Source: Caenimonas sp. SL110
GTDB taxonomy: Bacteria; Pseudomonadota; Gammaproteobacteria; Burkholderiales; Burkholderiaceae_C
NCBI RefSeq assembly: GCF_001044395.1
Contig: NZ_JANU01000010.1
Span: 1 to 64,000, forward strand
Length of the DNA stretch: 64,000 nucleotides
Direction of reading: 5' to 3'
In this document: piece by piece, positions 35,777 through 45,177 of the stretch
Layout of the letters: every line of letters starts with the position of its first letter
How positions within the stretch are numbered: the first letter of the stretch is position 1
The notes under the pieces: generated by a model
The model's database searches: none
The model's input: only the letters and a program-made list of their open reading frames with translations
Told to the model about the DNA's origin: nothing
Program-made: the position numbers and the translations under genes

Positions 35777-36221
35777 AACCCCCTGTCCTCCAGAATCCTT
35801 GCCCAACGCCTGATGCGCGCGCGCATTGCGCGCTTTTGCAGATCGTCCACTGGCATGAGCGCGACCATTTCGATCGCGGGCTGCACTGACACCAAGCCGT
35901 GACGCATCAGGGCCATGTTGAACTCCCTGTCCTTCTCGCGGTTCGCTGCCGTCTTCGCCATGAACAGATCAAGGACGCTGATGCAATATCCAACACCGTT
36001 GCGGGTGGCGCGACTCTGGACTCGCCCAGCGCGCCATCGATCTTGTCGGACTTCTCTTCAGCATTCATCGGGTAGATGTCAGCCTCCATCGACATGGTGA
36101 GTTCGCGCGGCGGGTTCGGTATCGGCCCAAGGATCGACTGGCTGCCTACGATGACAAATTCGTACTCATTGGTAACTTCAGCGGCAGCGCGGATCAGGTG
36201 TTCGAGGGCTTCGCGATTCAT
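35767..36221 (-). pseudogene. Decayed nucleotidyltransferase-like gene (DUF6036-type), partner of Xre gene
   Basis: The N-terminal part is intact (MNREALEHLIRAAAEVTNEY, then FVIVGSQSILG and SMEADIYP), with the G-S motif of a nucleotidyltransferase fold. After ALGES the frame shifts. In another frame the C-terminal part continues as NGVGYCISVLDLFMAKTAANR, then EKDREFNMALM and RARIRRWARIL. From memory of intact relatives, about 45-50 middle residues are missing, so a deletion with frameshift is the simplest cause. The gene starts within the Xre stop (ATGA overlap). Intact pairs of this type are predicted toxin-antitoxin or phage-defence modules. Confidence 0.75.
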
Positions 36222-36898
36222 TTCTTCGCTCTTGCTGGTTGCCTGCGCGTCGACGACGGAGCGGACAGATGACCAAGCGTCACGGCTTGTTTGAGCTGGC
36301 TGACATCTTCAAGAATGCGCGCCCGGGTCGCCGGCGGCAGCAGCAAGGTGAGGGGTGATGCCTGACGCAGTTCCATCGAGCGACGCGTACGTGCCAGCGC
36401 ACGTCGCCACTCCCTGCGTCGCAAAATCACCGACCATTCGTCCCAGAGTACGCGGCTATGAGCATCGCCCGACGCGCGCCACTTTTCCAGGGTTGCCAGT
36501 GCCCGTTCGATGAGTTCGGGATGCTTTTTTGCGAGCTTGATGGCCTCTTCGTGGAGCATCAGACTTTGCAGGTCCTGGATGTCATGCCGGGCATTCGTTG
36601 CAGGCAGGACGACCTTGGTCGTTGCAGCCGAAGGTGCTTGCGGTCCAAGCTCGCCACTCGCTACCAGCGCCAGGTCGCCCGACAGACCCAGCGCCGAAAG
36701 GACACGCAGATAGGTCCCCATGGTCGGGGCGGGCTGGCCGGCCTCCACCGAACTCAAGGTCATGCGTGACACGCCCGCACGTTCGGCCAAGGCGACGGCG
36801 GTGAGGCCTTGACTCTTGCGAGCGCGGCGCAACCGCTCGCCCAGCTGGATCAGGAGCTGACGGTCGAGGACGGAGTGCAACTGCGCGGCGGCGGGCAT
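36218..36898 (-). CDS. Xre-family helix-turn-helix protein, first gene of a broken two-gene module
   Basis: 226 residues. An HTH (LGERLRRARKSQGLTAVALA, then RAGVSRMTLSSVEAGQPAPT, ~20-65) is followed by a long helical tail, very Arg-rich (ILRRREWRRALARTRRSMEL). The C-terminal part is probably the dimer or partner-binding region. Its promoter has palindromes in the spacer, so it likely represses itself. The partner gene downstream is disrupted, leaving this as an orphan regulator. Confidence 0.8.
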   Translation of the reverse strand: MPAAAQLHSVLDRQLLIQLGERLRRARKSQGLTAVALAERAGVSRMTLSSVEAGQPAPTMGTYLRVLSALGLSGDLALVASGELGPQAPSAATTKVVLPATNARHDIQDLQSLMLHEEAIKLAKKHPELIERALATLEKWRASGDAHSRVLWDEWSVILRRREWRRALARTRRSMELRQASPLTLLLPPATRARILEDVSQLKQAVTLGHLSAPSSTRRQPARAKK

Positions 36899-36907
36899 TT
36901 GTATTGC

Positions 36908-36936
36908 ATTTTAGGCTTTATTTGCCTACTTGTCTA
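36908..36936 (-). promoter_or_regulatory. Sigma-70-type promoter with overlapping inverted repeat
   Basis: On the minus strand, TAGACA (36931-36936) and TAAAAT (36908-36913) are separated by exactly 17 bases and sit 10-38 bases before the Xre start. The plus-strand repeat TAGGC (36912-36916) / GCCTA (36924-36928) lies in the spacer, and TTTTAG...CTAAAA (36909-36939) frames the -10 and -35 boxes. This fits autoregulation by the Xre protein. Confidence 0.6.
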
Positions 36937-36941
36937 AAACG

Positions 36942-37655
36942 CTATACAGATGATCGCGCCAGATGCACCTGGTGCAACGTGATCTTGCGCACTTCCGCCT
37001 GGCTGGTTTCGATGTGCGCGCGCAGCAGCATCGCGGCCTGGTCGCCGCGCTTGCGCTGGATCGCTTTCAATATCTTCGCGTGCTCTTCATAGGTCGCGTC
37101 GATGCGAGCCTGCTTGGTGAAGTCGAGCCGCCGGATGATGCGGATGCGGTCGGTCACGTCGCGATGCACGCGTGCCATCTCGGCATTGCCCGCTGCGGCG
37201 ACCAGGCTGCAATGAAACTCCTCGTCCCACTGCGACACCTGCGCCATGTCGGCGCTGCGTTCAGCCACAGGCACCAGCCAGATCGCGACCAGCTTGTCGA
37301 GCATGGCGCGATCCACTTTCTGCGCGTCGGAACACAGGCGATGTACTGCGGTCGTCTCCAGCACCATGCGCAGGTCATAGAGCTGCTCGAACTGCTCGAA
37401 GTCAAAGGGCAGCACGCGCCAGCCGCTGCGAAAGAGCACCTCGACATAACCTTCCTGCTGCAGCCGCGTGAGCGCCTGTCGCACCGGCGTGCGCGACACG
37501 CCCAGCCGGTCCGAGATTTCGTTTTCGGTGAAGCGGTCACCGGGCACCAGCTTGAAGTGCGCGATGTCGAGCTTGAGTTGCGCATACACCTCTTCCGCCC
37601 GCGAAGGCGCAAGCACCGCAGGTGCGGTGACAGGGCGGCGAATGGTGGTGTGCAC
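36942..37655 (-). CDS. GntR-family regulator (FadR/FCD type)
   Basis: 237 residues. Winged HTH ~20-85 (AEEVYAQLKLDIAHFKLVPG, FTENEISDRLGVSRTPVRQA) and an FCD effector domain (LYDLRMVLETTAVHRL, WDEEFHCSLVAAAGN, EEHAKILKAIQRKRGDQAA). FCD domains bind small carboxylates or metals. Last gene of the nine-gene minus operon, 19 bases after the cysteine hydrolase. Probably represses the operon until its substrate appears. Confidence 0.87.
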   Translation of the reverse strand: MHTTIRRPVTAPAVLAPSRAEEVYAQLKLDIAHFKLVPGDRFTENEISDRLGVSRTPVRQALTRLQQEGYVEVLFRSGWRVLPFDFEQFEQLYDLRMVLETTAVHRLCSDAQKVDRAMLDKLVAIWLVPVAERSADMAQVSQWDEEFHCSLVAAAGNAEMARVHRDVTDRIRIIRRLDFTKQARIDATYEEHAKILKAIQRKRGDQAAMLLRAHIETSQAEVRKITLHQVHLARSSV

Positions 37656-37674
37656 CGCGCAGACTCTAGCAGCG

Positions 37675-38364
37675 TTACCGTGCAGGCTGGCTCATGGCGA
37701 GCACTTGCAAGAACGAATCGCTCATTGCAGTCCATCCCACGATTGCGCCCTGCGCGCGCATCATCTCCACCGCGCTCGCCTTGAACGCGGGAAAGTAACT
37801 CTCGGTACAGTCTTCCAGCAGCAGGCAGTCGAAGCCCCGGTCGTTGGCCTCGCGCATGGAGGTCTGCACACACACCTCGGTGGTGACACCCATGAACACA
37901 AGATGCGTGATACCTGCCTGCTGCATCAGGTTGTGCAGCGGCGTTGCATAGAACGCGCCCTTGCCCGGCTTGTCGATCACGATTTCACCGGGCACCGGCG
38001 CGAGCTGCGCAATGATCTGGTTGCCCGGCTCGCCCGCCACGAGGATGCGGCCCATGGGCCCGGTGTCGCCGATGCGCAGCGTGGGGTTGCCGCGATTGCG
38101 TTTGGCAGGCGGGCAGTCGGAAAGATCGGCGTTGTGTGCTTCGCGCGTATGCACCACCAGGCCGCCCGCTTCACGCCACGCACCGAGCACGCGCTGGCAC
38201 GCCGGAACAATCGCAGCGAGCAGCGAGACATCGTTGCCCAGCGACTGCCCAAAGCCGCCAGGCTCGATGAAGTCGCGCTGCATGTCGATGATGACGAGCG
38301 CGGTGCGCGCCAGCTCGAACTCGAAGGGGAAGGGCTGGGCGTCGATGTTCATTCGCGTCTTCAT
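37675..38364 (-). CDS. Isochorismatase-family cysteine hydrolase, biuret amidohydrolase (BiuH)-like
   Basis: 229 residues. The catalytic triad is D27 ([10 protein letters not shown]), K132 ([10 protein letters not shown]) and C165 ([10 protein letters not shown]). The segments [31 protein letters not shown] and [16 protein letters not shown] closely resemble biuret hydrolase as I remember it. It would hydrolyse a C-N bond in biuret (to allophanate and ammonia) or a related ureide. Co-operonic with AtzE/AtzG/AtzH-like genes. Start ATG 38364 (another ATG four codons on is possible). Specificity is inference. Confidence 0.68.
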   Translation of the reverse strand: MKTRMNIDAQPFPFEFELARTALVIIDMQRDFIEPGGFGQSLGNDVSLLAAIVPACQRVLGAWREAGGLVVHTREAHNADLSDCPPAKRNRGNPTLRIGDTGPMGRILVAGEPGNQIIAQLAPVPGEIVIDKPGKGAFYATPLHNLMQQAGITHLVFMGVTTEVCVQTSMREANDRGFDCLLLEDCTESYFPAFKASAVEMMRAQGAIVGWTAMSDSFLQVLAMSQPAR

Positions 38365-38373
38365 GGCAGTTTT

Positions 38374-38751
38374 TCAGGAAGCCAGCTGGCTCACATGCGC
38401 GGCCACCACCCGCCAGCCTTCGGGCGTGCGCACCCATGTCTGGCTCTGGCGTCCGGTGCGTTCGCTGCCGATGCGGCGAAACTCGATGTTGGCTGTGGCG
38501 AAGTCACGTCCAAAGGTGGTGATCGAAGTCCGCAGCACTTCGCGGTCCAGTCCCGCAGCAGGACGGCCCAGGCGAAATGCGGCGATTTCGTCGAAGCCAT
38601 AGAGGTTCTCTCCCAGGCCGTAACGCAGCGTATGCGGGCTGCGCCAGAACAGCTCGTCGAGCACGGCCACGTCGTTGCCGGTCAAGGCTTTTTCGTAACG
38701 CGCGAACTGCTCTATCACTTCGGCGAGCACATCGGGCAAATTGACATTCAT
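38374..38751 (-). CDS. DUF3225 protein, AtzH/HpxZ-like
   Basis: 125 residues of the NTF2/SnoaL-like AtzH/HpxZ family: [49 protein letters not shown], and the C-terminal [17 protein letters not shown]. AtzH hydrolyses 1,3-dicarboxyurea to allophanate in cyanuric-acid breakdown. HpxZ is its relative in oxalurate degradation. The ATG shares a base with the amidase stop (TGATG). Which pathway is active here depends on substrate supply. Confidence 0.77.
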   Translation of the reverse strand: MNVNLPDVLAEVIEQFARYEKALTGNDVAVLDELFWRSPHTLRYGLGENLYGFDEIAAFRLGRPAAGLDREVLRTSITTFGRDFATANIEFRRIGSERTGRQSQTWVRTPEGWRVVAAHVSQLAS

Positions 38752-40133
38752 CAAAGATCGGCCTCCTTCAGTCCGGCGACGCCAGCGGTCTGCAGCACGG
38801 CGGCCGCGCGCAGCGCCAGGTCTTCACGCCACGGGGCGGCAATCACCTGCACGCCGATCGGCATGCCCCCTGTGCCCTGGGGCCACATCGGTGCAGCGAC
38901 CACCGGGCATCCAGCGAACGACACCGGTTGCGTGAGCAAACCAATCGACGGACGGCAGGGAAAGCGCTGCCCGTTCACCGTGATCCACTCCTCGCCGATC
39001 AGGGGCGCGCTCACCGGCGTCGCTGCGCACAGCAACACGTCCCACTTCGAGAACAGCGCATTGACCTTGTCGCGGTAGCTTCTGCGAAATCGTTGCGCGC
39101 GCACATACCAGTGCGCGGGTTGCAGGGCTCCGGCGATGAAGCGATCGACCGAGTGCGGCTCGAAGTCCTGCGTGCGCTCGCGCAAGCCAGGCAAGTGCAG
39201 GCTGCCGCCTTCGCTCGCGCTCACGATGAACGCAGCCGCACGCCCAAGCGCCGGGTCGGGCCAGGTCACCTCATCCATCGCGCTCAGCGTTTGCGCGGCC
39301 AACGCGACGGCTTCACGCGCAGGCTCCGACGCGTTGTCATGGAAGTAGCCGCCGAGCACGCCGATGCGCAGCCCCTGCACGCCGGAGCCCAGCCGTGCTG
39401 CGACGGGTTGCACGCGCTGCGCATGGCATCCGGGATCGAGCGGGTCGGGCCACTGCATCGCGTCGTAAGACAAGGCAAGTGTCTCCACACAATCAGCGAT
39501 AGGCCCGAGGTGATCGATGCTGTGCACGAATGGAAAGGTGCCCCGTCGCGACAGGCGGCCGAACGTGGGCTTGAGTCCCCACACCCCGCAAAACGAGGCC
39601 GGCACGCGGATCGAGCCGTTGGTGTCCGAGCCCAGCGCGAGCGGCACCTGCCCTGCTGCCACGGCCGCGCCCGAGCCGCCCGAAGAGCCGCCTGCCGTAC
39701 GCGTGGTGTCGTGCGGATTGCGGCTGGGACCGTAGTGCGTGTTCTCCGTGGTGAAGCCGTAGGCGTATTCGTCCATGTTGAGGCCGCCGAGCAGCACAGC
39801 GCCCGCACCTTTCATGCGGTTCACCAGAACCGCATCGGCGTGCGCGGGCGGCAAGTCGCGGTTGACCTTCGACCCCGCGAGCGTCGTGACGCCCTCGATG
39901 TCGAACAGGTTCTTCACCGCATAGGGCAAGCCCGCGAGCGGCGGCAAGCTCTCGCCGCGCGCGCGCTGCTCATCCACCCGGCGAGCTTCATCCCGCGCAC
40001 GGTCGAAGGTGTGACCGGTGAACGCATTGACTTTCGCATCGAGCCGCTCTATGCGTGCGATGGCATCCGTACAGGCCTCTGACGCGGACATCTCACCGCT
40101 GGCGATGGCGCGCAGCAGTTTCGCGCTGTTCAT
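38751..40133 (-). CDS. Amidase-signature enzyme, AtzE/HpxY-like (1-carboxybiuret or oxalurate-type amidase)
   Basis: 460 residues, as in AtzE. Amidase-signature residues: K74 ([13 protein letters not shown]), [16 protein letters not shown] (147-161) with the cis-Ser, and S174 in [16 protein letters not shown]. In the neighbouring small DUF4089 gene lies its AtzG-type partner, which in AtzEG stabilises the enzyme. AtzE deaminates 1-carboxybiuret. The start is ATG 40133, sharing one base with the DUF4089 stop. The subunit arrangement strongly supports AtzEG/HpxXY type rather than a general amidase. Confidence 0.8.
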   Translation of the reverse strand: MNSAKLLRAIASGEMSASEACTDAIARIERLDAKVNAFTGHTFDRARDEARRVDEQRARGESLPPLAGLPYAVKNLFDIEGVTTLAGSKVNRDLPPAHADAVLVNRMKGAGAVLLGGLNMDEYAYGFTTENTHYGPSRNPHDTTRTAGGSSGGSGAAVAAGQVPLALGSDTNGSIRVPASFCGVWGLKPTFGRLSRRGTFPFVHSIDHLGPIADCVETLALSYDAMQWPDPLDPGCHAQRVQPVAARLGSGVQGLRIGVLGGYFHDNASEPAREAVALAAQTLSAMDEVTWPDPALGRAAAFIVSASEGGSLHLPGLRERTQDFEPHSVDRFIAGALQPAHWYVRAQRFRRSYRDKVNALFSKWDVLLCAATPVSAPLIGEEWITVNGQRFPCRPSIGLLTQPVSFAGCPVVAAPMWPQGTGGMPIGVQVIAAPWREDLALRAAAVLQTAGVAGLKEADL

Positions 40134-40345
40134 CACGATGCGTCCTCTTTCGGAAATGGCGCAGGACAAAACACCTCGGCGGGTTCGTCCTCCGGCGACA
40201 GCGGGGCCGCTTCCAGCAAGGCAGCCATCGCAGCGGTGCGCGCCAGATGCGTGGCGACTGCCTGCGCACGCTGCGCATCCAATGGCAATCGCACCATGCG
40301 CGCAGCAGACGTCACATAGGCCAGAACTTCAGACTCGTCCATCAT
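40133..40345 (-). CDS. DUF4089 small subunit, AtzG/HpxX-like
   Basis: 70 residues, helical, GatC-like: VLAYVTSAARMVRLPLDAQR, AVATHLARTAAMAALLEAAP, then a short acidic-Pro tail (EPAEVFCPAPFPKED). It should form a heterotetramer with the amidase encoded next. Its ATG overlaps the stop of the permease gene (ATGA) and its stop overlaps the amidase ATG. Confidence 0.78.
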   Translation of the reverse strand: MMDESEVLAYVTSAARMVRLPLDAQRAQAVATHLARTAAMAALLEAAPLSPEDEPAEVFCPAPFPKEDAS

Positions 40346-41265
40346 CGTCCCGCAAAAGGTTGTGTGAGTGCAGCCGGCGCAATCTGGCGACCGACCAGGC
40401 CACCCACGGCCAGCAGGGCCAGCACATACGGCAGCATGATCAAGAGCGCGCTCGGAACATTCACGCCCAGCGCAGGCAACTGGAACTGCAATGCAGTCGC
40501 CGCGCCGAACAGGCCGCAGGCCAGCAAGGTGCGGCCCAGCTTCCAGTTGCCGAAGATCACGGCGGCAATCGCCAGATACCCCGCGCCGCTGGTCATGCCT
40601 TCGGTGAAAGTGTGGATGTCACCGATCGACAAAAAGCAACCGGCCAATGCCGACATGAAGCCCGCGAACATGACGGCTCCGTAACGGATGCGGTTCACAG
40701 GCAATCCCGAGTTCGCCGCCGCCTGAGGCGCAGTGCCTGCCGCATGAACGGCGAGCCCGACCGACGTGCTGCGCATGGTCCACGCCACCACCACGATGAG
40801 CACAGCGGCCGCATACAACAACCACGTCTGGCGAAACACATGTTCGCCCAGGTAAGGCACATCGGCCAGACCCGGCGGCGCCCACTTGTCCAGTCCGGGA
40901 ATCTCTGCGCGGGAGCGGCCGCCAAACAGTGCGCGGTAGCCCAGCGTCGTCGCGCCGAGCACCAGGATGTTGATACCGATGCCGGTGACGATCTGGTTGG
41001 CGCGCAGCGTGATGCTCAAAAACGCCTGCAGCCATGCGATCGGCAGCACGCAGATGACACCGAGCGCGAGCCCCGCCAGTGGTGAGCCGGTAGCCCACGA
41101 GCCCACTGCGCCTGCGAATGCGCCCGTCAGCATCATTCCTTCGACGCTCATGTTGAGCACGCCCGCGCGTTCACTCACCAGTTCGCCCGTGGCGGCCAGC
41201 AGCAAGGGGGCGGCCAGACGGATGCTGGAGCCCACGAACACAGCAGCCATTTCAGGTTCGATCAT
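40342..41265 (-). CDS. Nucleoside/sugar-type ABC permease (YufQ-like)
   Basis: 307 residues, about eight to nine membrane segments. N-terminal GSSIRLAAPLLLAATGELVS and RAGVLNMSVEGMMLTGAFAG are typical of BmpA-linked importers, and GLAVHAAGTAPQAAANSGLP is the cytoplasmic loop contacting the ATPase. It pairs with the preceding permease. The ATG at 41265 overlaps that gene's stop by four bases. Confidence 0.88.
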   Translation of the reverse strand: MIEPEMAAVFVGSSIRLAAPLLLAATGELVSERAGVLNMSVEGMMLTGAFAGAVGSWATGSPLAGLALGVICVLPIAWLQAFLSITLRANQIVTGIGINILVLGATTLGYRALFGGRSRAEIPGLDKWAPPGLADVPYLGEHVFRQTWLLYAAAVLIVVVAWTMRSTSVGLAVHAAGTAPQAAANSGLPVNRIRYGAVMFAGFMSALAGCFLSIGDIHTFTEGMTSGAGYLAIAAVIFGNWKLGRTLLACGLFGAATALQFQLPALGVNVPSALLIMLPYVLALLAVGGLVGRQIAPAALTQPFAGR

Positions 41266-42341
41266 GCGCGGCTCCTTTCCATGCGCCCGATCGCCAGCGC
41301 TGCCCCTGCCAGTGTCACGATGATCAGGCCCTGTATCACGACGACCAGCGCCGTGGGCACCTGCGCGACCATCTCCATGTTGATGCCGCCCGATCGCAGG
41401 AAGCCGAACAGCAGCGACCCCGCAACGACGCCGGTCACCGATCCCCGCGCGAGCAGTCCCACCACCAGGCCGTCGAATCCGTAACCCGACGAGAAGCCCG
41501 CCTTCAAGGTGTACTGCTCGCCTTGCAACATGCACGCACCCGCGAGGCCGCCGAGCGCCCCTGCTGCGCACAACGCGCCGATGGTGAGGCGGTCGATCGG
41601 CATGCCGGCGCGGCGCGCGGCGCGTGGGTTGAGTCCGACTGCGCGCAGCCGCAAGCCCATGACGGTGAAGGCCAGCACGACTGCGACCACCATCGCCAGC
41701 ACGAGCCCGATCGGCAGGCCGATGTGCATGGGCATCGCGGCGTCGCCGGTGAGCAGCGGCAATTGCGTCGCAGCAGGGATCTCCAGCGACTCGGGCAACG
41801 TGGCAGCGCTGGTCATCGGCCTGCGCAGCAGCGACTCCGATTGAACGCTGCCGTACACCATCCAGATCGCGATGAAGGACAGCAGCAGCGTTGCGATCAC
41901 TTCGTTGGTGCCCGCCTTCACGCGAAGCACGCCCGCGATGCCACCCCAGAACGCACCGGCCAGGCACGCGCCCAGCATGGGCACGATGAAGGTCAGGCCC
42001 AGCGGCAGTGCGGCAACCGGTGCCCACAGGCATAAGGCTGTGGCCGCGATGCCGCCGACGGCGATCTGACCCTCGCCTCCGACGTTCGTGAGGTTGGCAC
42101 GCTCGGCCAGGATGAATCCCAGGCCCACGAGCATGAACACCAGCGCGCGATTGATGGAAGCGGCAAACGCATACGGCGAGCCCCACGCGCCATCGGCAAA
42201 TGCGGCAACCGCCTCACCCACCGGCACGCCCATCAACGCCACCATCGCCACGCCTGCCAGCAGCGCACCGGCCACTGCTGCGATGGAGACCCACACTGCC
42301 GGTCCGGGACGCCATGCCCGGGGTGCCATTGATATCGTCAT
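41262..42341 (-). CDS. Nucleoside/sugar-type ABC permease (YufP-like)
   Basis: 359 residues, multi-spanning. The conserved segments ANLTNVGGEGQIAVGGIAAT, VKAGTNEVIATLLLSFIAIW and LRAVGLNPRAARRAGMPIDR are characteristic of this permease family. Start ATG 42341 overlaps the ATPase stop by four bases. Together with the other permease it forms the channel for a purine-, pyrimidine- or ureide-like solute. Confidence 0.88.
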   Translation of the reverse strand: MTISMAPRAWRPGPAVWVSIAAVAGALLAGVAMVALMGVPVGEAVAAFADGAWGSPYAFAASINRALVFMLVGLGFILAERANLTNVGGEGQIAVGGIAATALCLWAPVAALPLGLTFIVPMLGACLAGAFWGGIAGVLRVKAGTNEVIATLLLSFIAIWMVYGSVQSESLLRRPMTSAATLPESLEIPAATQLPLLTGDAAMPMHIGLPIGLVLAMVVAVVLAFTVMGLRLRAVGLNPRAARRAGMPIDRLTIGALCAAGALGGLAGACMLQGEQYTLKAGFSSGYGFDGLVVGLLARGSVTGVVAGSLLFGFLRSGGINMEMVAQVPTALVVVIQGLIIVTLAGAALAIGRMERSRA

Positions 42342-44008
42342 GCGGCCTGCTCCTGCTGCCCTGCCATCCATGCGCCGATACGCGGGCGCTGGGAACGCGA
42401 GGCTTCGCAAGTGCCCATGATGCGACCGCGATACAGCACCACCACCCGATGCGCCACCGACAGCAGCTCATCGAGTTCAGACGAGATCAGCAGCACGCCA
42501 ACGCCTCGGGCTGCAGCCGCGCGGATGTGGTTGTAGATCGCTTCCACCGCTCCGACATCGAGCCCGCGTGTGGGTTGCGCAGCGATCAGAAAGCGCAGCG
42601 GATCGAGCGTGAGTTCACGCGCGAGCACCGCCTTTTGCTGGTTGCCGCCAGACAGGCCGCCGAACGCCACATGGGGACTCGCAGCGCGCACATCGAATCG
42701 CTCCATCAGCGCCTGCGCCTCGCGCGTGAGCGCGGCGCGGTCCAGCAGACCAAAGCGGCGAAAGCGCGCGAGGCGATCCAGCATGATGTTCTCGGCCACG
42801 CTCATGCCCGTGACGCATGCGAGCGCATGACGGTCTTCGGGCACGACACCGCAGCCGGCCTGGGTGAGCACGCGAGGCGATTGCCCCGTCATCTCCTGTC
42901 CGCTCAAAAAGAACCGCCCTTCCGTCGGCGCGAGCATGCCCGACAGCACCGCGCCCAATTCGCCTTGACCGTTGCCCTCGACGCCCGCGACAGCGACGAT
43001 CTCGCCGGGAGCAACCATCAGGGTGAACCTGTCCAGGCGCAGCACGCCGTCGGCGTCGCGCACGGTGAGGCCGTCTGCCGTGAGCGCAGGCTCGTGCGCA
43101 CGAATCGCAGCGGGCGCTGCGAGGTGACGCGAGCCGGTCAACGGCAAGGCCAGTCCATCGATGTCCAGCGGAGCAGGAGTTTCTTCAACATCTTCCATCG
43201 CCGGTGCAGGCCCAGCGAGGTCGCGCTGGATCATCGCTCGCACCAAGGCATCGATTTCCTGCGCAGGTGCGTCGGAGCGCGCTGCGACCTTGCCACCGCG
43301 CAACACGGTCGCTCGTCTGGCCACCTGGCGAATCTCGGCCAGCTTGTGCGTGACCAGCGCAACACCGCAGCCCTGCGCGGCCACACGGGAGCAAACCGCC
43401 ATGAGCGACTCGATCTCGGCAGGCAGCAACACGGCTGTGGGTTCGTCGAGCACCAGCAGGCGCGGTTCGCGGATCAGGCACTTGACGATCTCCACCCGCT
43501 GGCGCTCACCCACCGACAGGTCCTGGATGCGCGCCCACGGATCGAGTGCGAGGCCGTAACGCTCGCGCATGGTGTCGAGCTTCGCAGCCCACGCGCGACG
43601 ATCCAGCACACCGCGTGCCTGACCCAGGATCAGGTTGTCCACGACGCTCAGGTCAGGCACCAGGCTGAAGTGCTGGTGGACCATCGCGATGCCGCGCGAA
43701 AGCGCATCGGCCGGTGAGCGAGGACGCCAGGCATGGCCTTCAAAAGTCATGGTCCCGGCATCGGGCGCATACACGCCGAACACCATGTTGCACAGCGTCG
43801 ATTTGCCCGCGCCGTTCTCGCCCAGCAGGCAATGAACTTCACCCGGCCACAGGTCCAGTGACACGTCCTGCAAGGCCTGCAGGCTGCCGAACCGCTTGGA
43901 GAGCCCTTCGATGCGCAGCAGCGGGCCCGCAGACGATGCGGCCGAAGCCGCAGCGCGCACTGCATCCACGGTACCCACACCCGGACTCGAATCGGGATAG
44001 CCGCGCAC
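42338..44008 (-). CDS. Duplicated ABC ATPase of a BMP-type importer
   Basis: 556 residues with two ABC modules. First: Walker A GENGAGKST, signature LSVGERQRVEIVKCL, Walker B LLVLDEPTAVL. Second: a degenerate Walker A GVEGNGQGEL and signature LSGGNQQKAVLARELTLDP, as usual for YufO/MglA-type proteins. The start is a GTG at 44008, six bases after the BMP gene stop. No ATG fits before the first ABC domain. Confidence 0.88.
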   Translation of the reverse strand: MRGYPDSSPGVGTVDAVRAAASAASSAGPLLRIEGLSKRFGSLQALQDVSLDLWPGEVHCLLGENGAGKSTLCNMVFGVYAPDAGTMTFEGHAWRPRSPADALSRGIAMVHQHFSLVPDLSVVDNLILGQARGVLDRRAWAAKLDTMRERYGLALDPWARIQDLSVGERQRVEIVKCLIREPRLLVLDEPTAVLLPAEIESLMAVCSRVAAQGCGVALVTHKLAEIRQVARRATVLRGGKVAARSDAPAQEIDALVRAMIQRDLAGPAPAMEDVEETPAPLDIDGLALPLTGSRHLAAPAAIRAHEPALTADGLTVRDADGVLRLDRFTLMVAPGEIVAVAGVEGNGQGELGAVLSGMLAPTEGRFFLSGQEMTGQSPRVLTQAGCGVVPEDRHALACVTGMSVAENIMLDRLARFRRFGLLDRAALTREAQALMERFDVRAASPHVAFGGLSGGNQQKAVLARELTLDPLRFLIAAQPTRGLDVGAVEAIYNHIRAAAARGVGVLLISSELDELLSVAHRVVVLYRGRIMGTCEASRSQRPRIGAWMAGQQEQAA

Positions 44009-44014
44009 GGCCTA

Positions 44015-44998
44015 TCAGCCTTCCAGCACCTTGATCTTGCCGCTCTGGATGTCCTTCTTGATCTGCTCCAGCTTGGTCTTCATCTCGGGTGTCGCGCCGC
44101 ACACGACCATGTCCGATGCCTTGGGGCCCATCGCCAGGCCGAATGGCTTGTAGCCCGCCTTCCATGTGCCCTTGACTGCTTCGTCGATCGCGTACTGCAC
44201 CTGGTAACCCACGCCTGTGATGCTGTAGGCGGGATACAGCGGATCGGTGCCGCAGCGGTCGGTGTAGCTGCCCACGATCTTGGTGGACTTTTCCTTGGCT
44301 GCCTGCTCCATGCCGCGCAGGCCCAGGTTCAGGATGTGATAGTGCACGTCCGCGCCCTGCGCAATGGCGGCCAGCGTGGCTTCCTTGGACTTGGCGACAT
44401 TGTCGAAGTCGCCGGTGTAGTTCTCGAAATACTTGATCTTGGGGTTGACGTACTTCGCGCCGTTGCCGAACTCCTTGCCGGCATTGACGATGGAAGGAAT
44501 CTCCATGCCGCCCACATAACTCACAGCGCCGCTCTTGGAGAGCATGGCCGCTGCCGCACCCGCGACAAACGCGATCTCGGCCTGCTTGACGTCGTAGCCT
44601 GCCACGTTGGGCATCTCGTCGCCCTTGTTGCCGCCCACGATGGAGAACTTGGTGTTGGGGAAACGCTTGGCAACCTTCATCACCGCTGCCTGCGTCTGGC
44701 CGCCCACCCCGATCACCAGCTTGTTCTTGGACGCAAGATTGGTGAGCGCCTGTTCCATGTCGGCGTAGTTGATGTTTTCGATCATCTGCACCTTGACCTT
44801 GCTGCCCAGCGACTTCTGCGCAGCCGTCAAGCCGTCATAACCCGATTCCATCCAGCCCTTGTCGGACTTGGAACCGGGGATGAGGATGCCCACGGCCAGC
44901 GGGTCAGCGGCCTGCGCGGCAGGCAACAGGGCGCCGGTGGCGAGGGTCATCGCAATGACCGAACGTGAAAGAGGAGACAGGGGGGACAGGGTCTTCAT
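44015..44998 (-). CDS. BMP-family ABC substrate-binding protein
   Basis: 327 residues. A Sec signal peptide ending AAQAADP is followed by the BMP/PnrA-like fold (AVGILIPGSKSDKGWMESGY, VIGVGGQTQAAVMKVAKRFP, FVAGAAAAMLSKSG). BMP proteins bind nucleosides, purines or related ring or ureide compounds. First gene of the nine-gene minus operon. The divergent operon across a 179-base gap with a palindrome encodes the second cysteine hydrolase, so both probably answer to the same substrate. Confidence 0.88.
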   Translation of the reverse strand: MKTLSPLSPLSRSVIAMTLATGALLPAAQAADPLAVGILIPGSKSDKGWMESGYDGLTAAQKSLGSKVKVQMIENINYADMEQALTNLASKNKLVIGVGGQTQAAVMKVAKRFPNTKFSIVGGNKGDEMPNVAGYDVKQAEIAFVAGAAAAMLSKSGAVSYVGGMEIPSIVNAGKEFGNGAKYVNPKIKYFENYTGDFDNVAKSKEATLAAIAQGADVHYHILNLGLRGMEQAAKEKSTKIVGSYTDRCGTDPLYPAYSITGVGYQVQYAIDEAVKGTWKAGYKPFGLAMGPKASDMVVCGATPEMKTKLEQIKKDIQSGKIKVLEG

Positions 44999-45029
44999 GG
45001 CATGCCTTTCGCTTGGAGGTAGGGAACAA

Positions 45030-45049
45030 GTAAATAAACGATTACTTAC
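45030..45049. promoter_or_regulatory. TetR-type operator candidate in divergent gap
   Basis: GTAAATAAACGATTACTTAC is a 20-base palindrome with eight of ten pairs matching, centred on CG at 45039/45040. It lies between the BMP operon (minus) and the hydrolase-amidase-tetR operon (plus). Length and symmetry suit the TetR regulator encoded at 47156-47845. Confidence 0.5.
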
Positions 45050-45177
45050 CGACATGCATCGCAATAACAATGCCAGTCTGAAAGCTGTACTTTTTGCAAT
45101 TTCGCGCGCGCAGCCGGTGCACACGCACCAACATGTCGCGCGGCGCGCACCCTGATCGAACGCAACCTGGAGCTGTC

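Noticed and set aside
40342..42186. 614-codon minus frame spanning two permeases
   Set aside because: It is the second permease plus an antisense-like N-terminal extension read through the first permease in a wrong frame.
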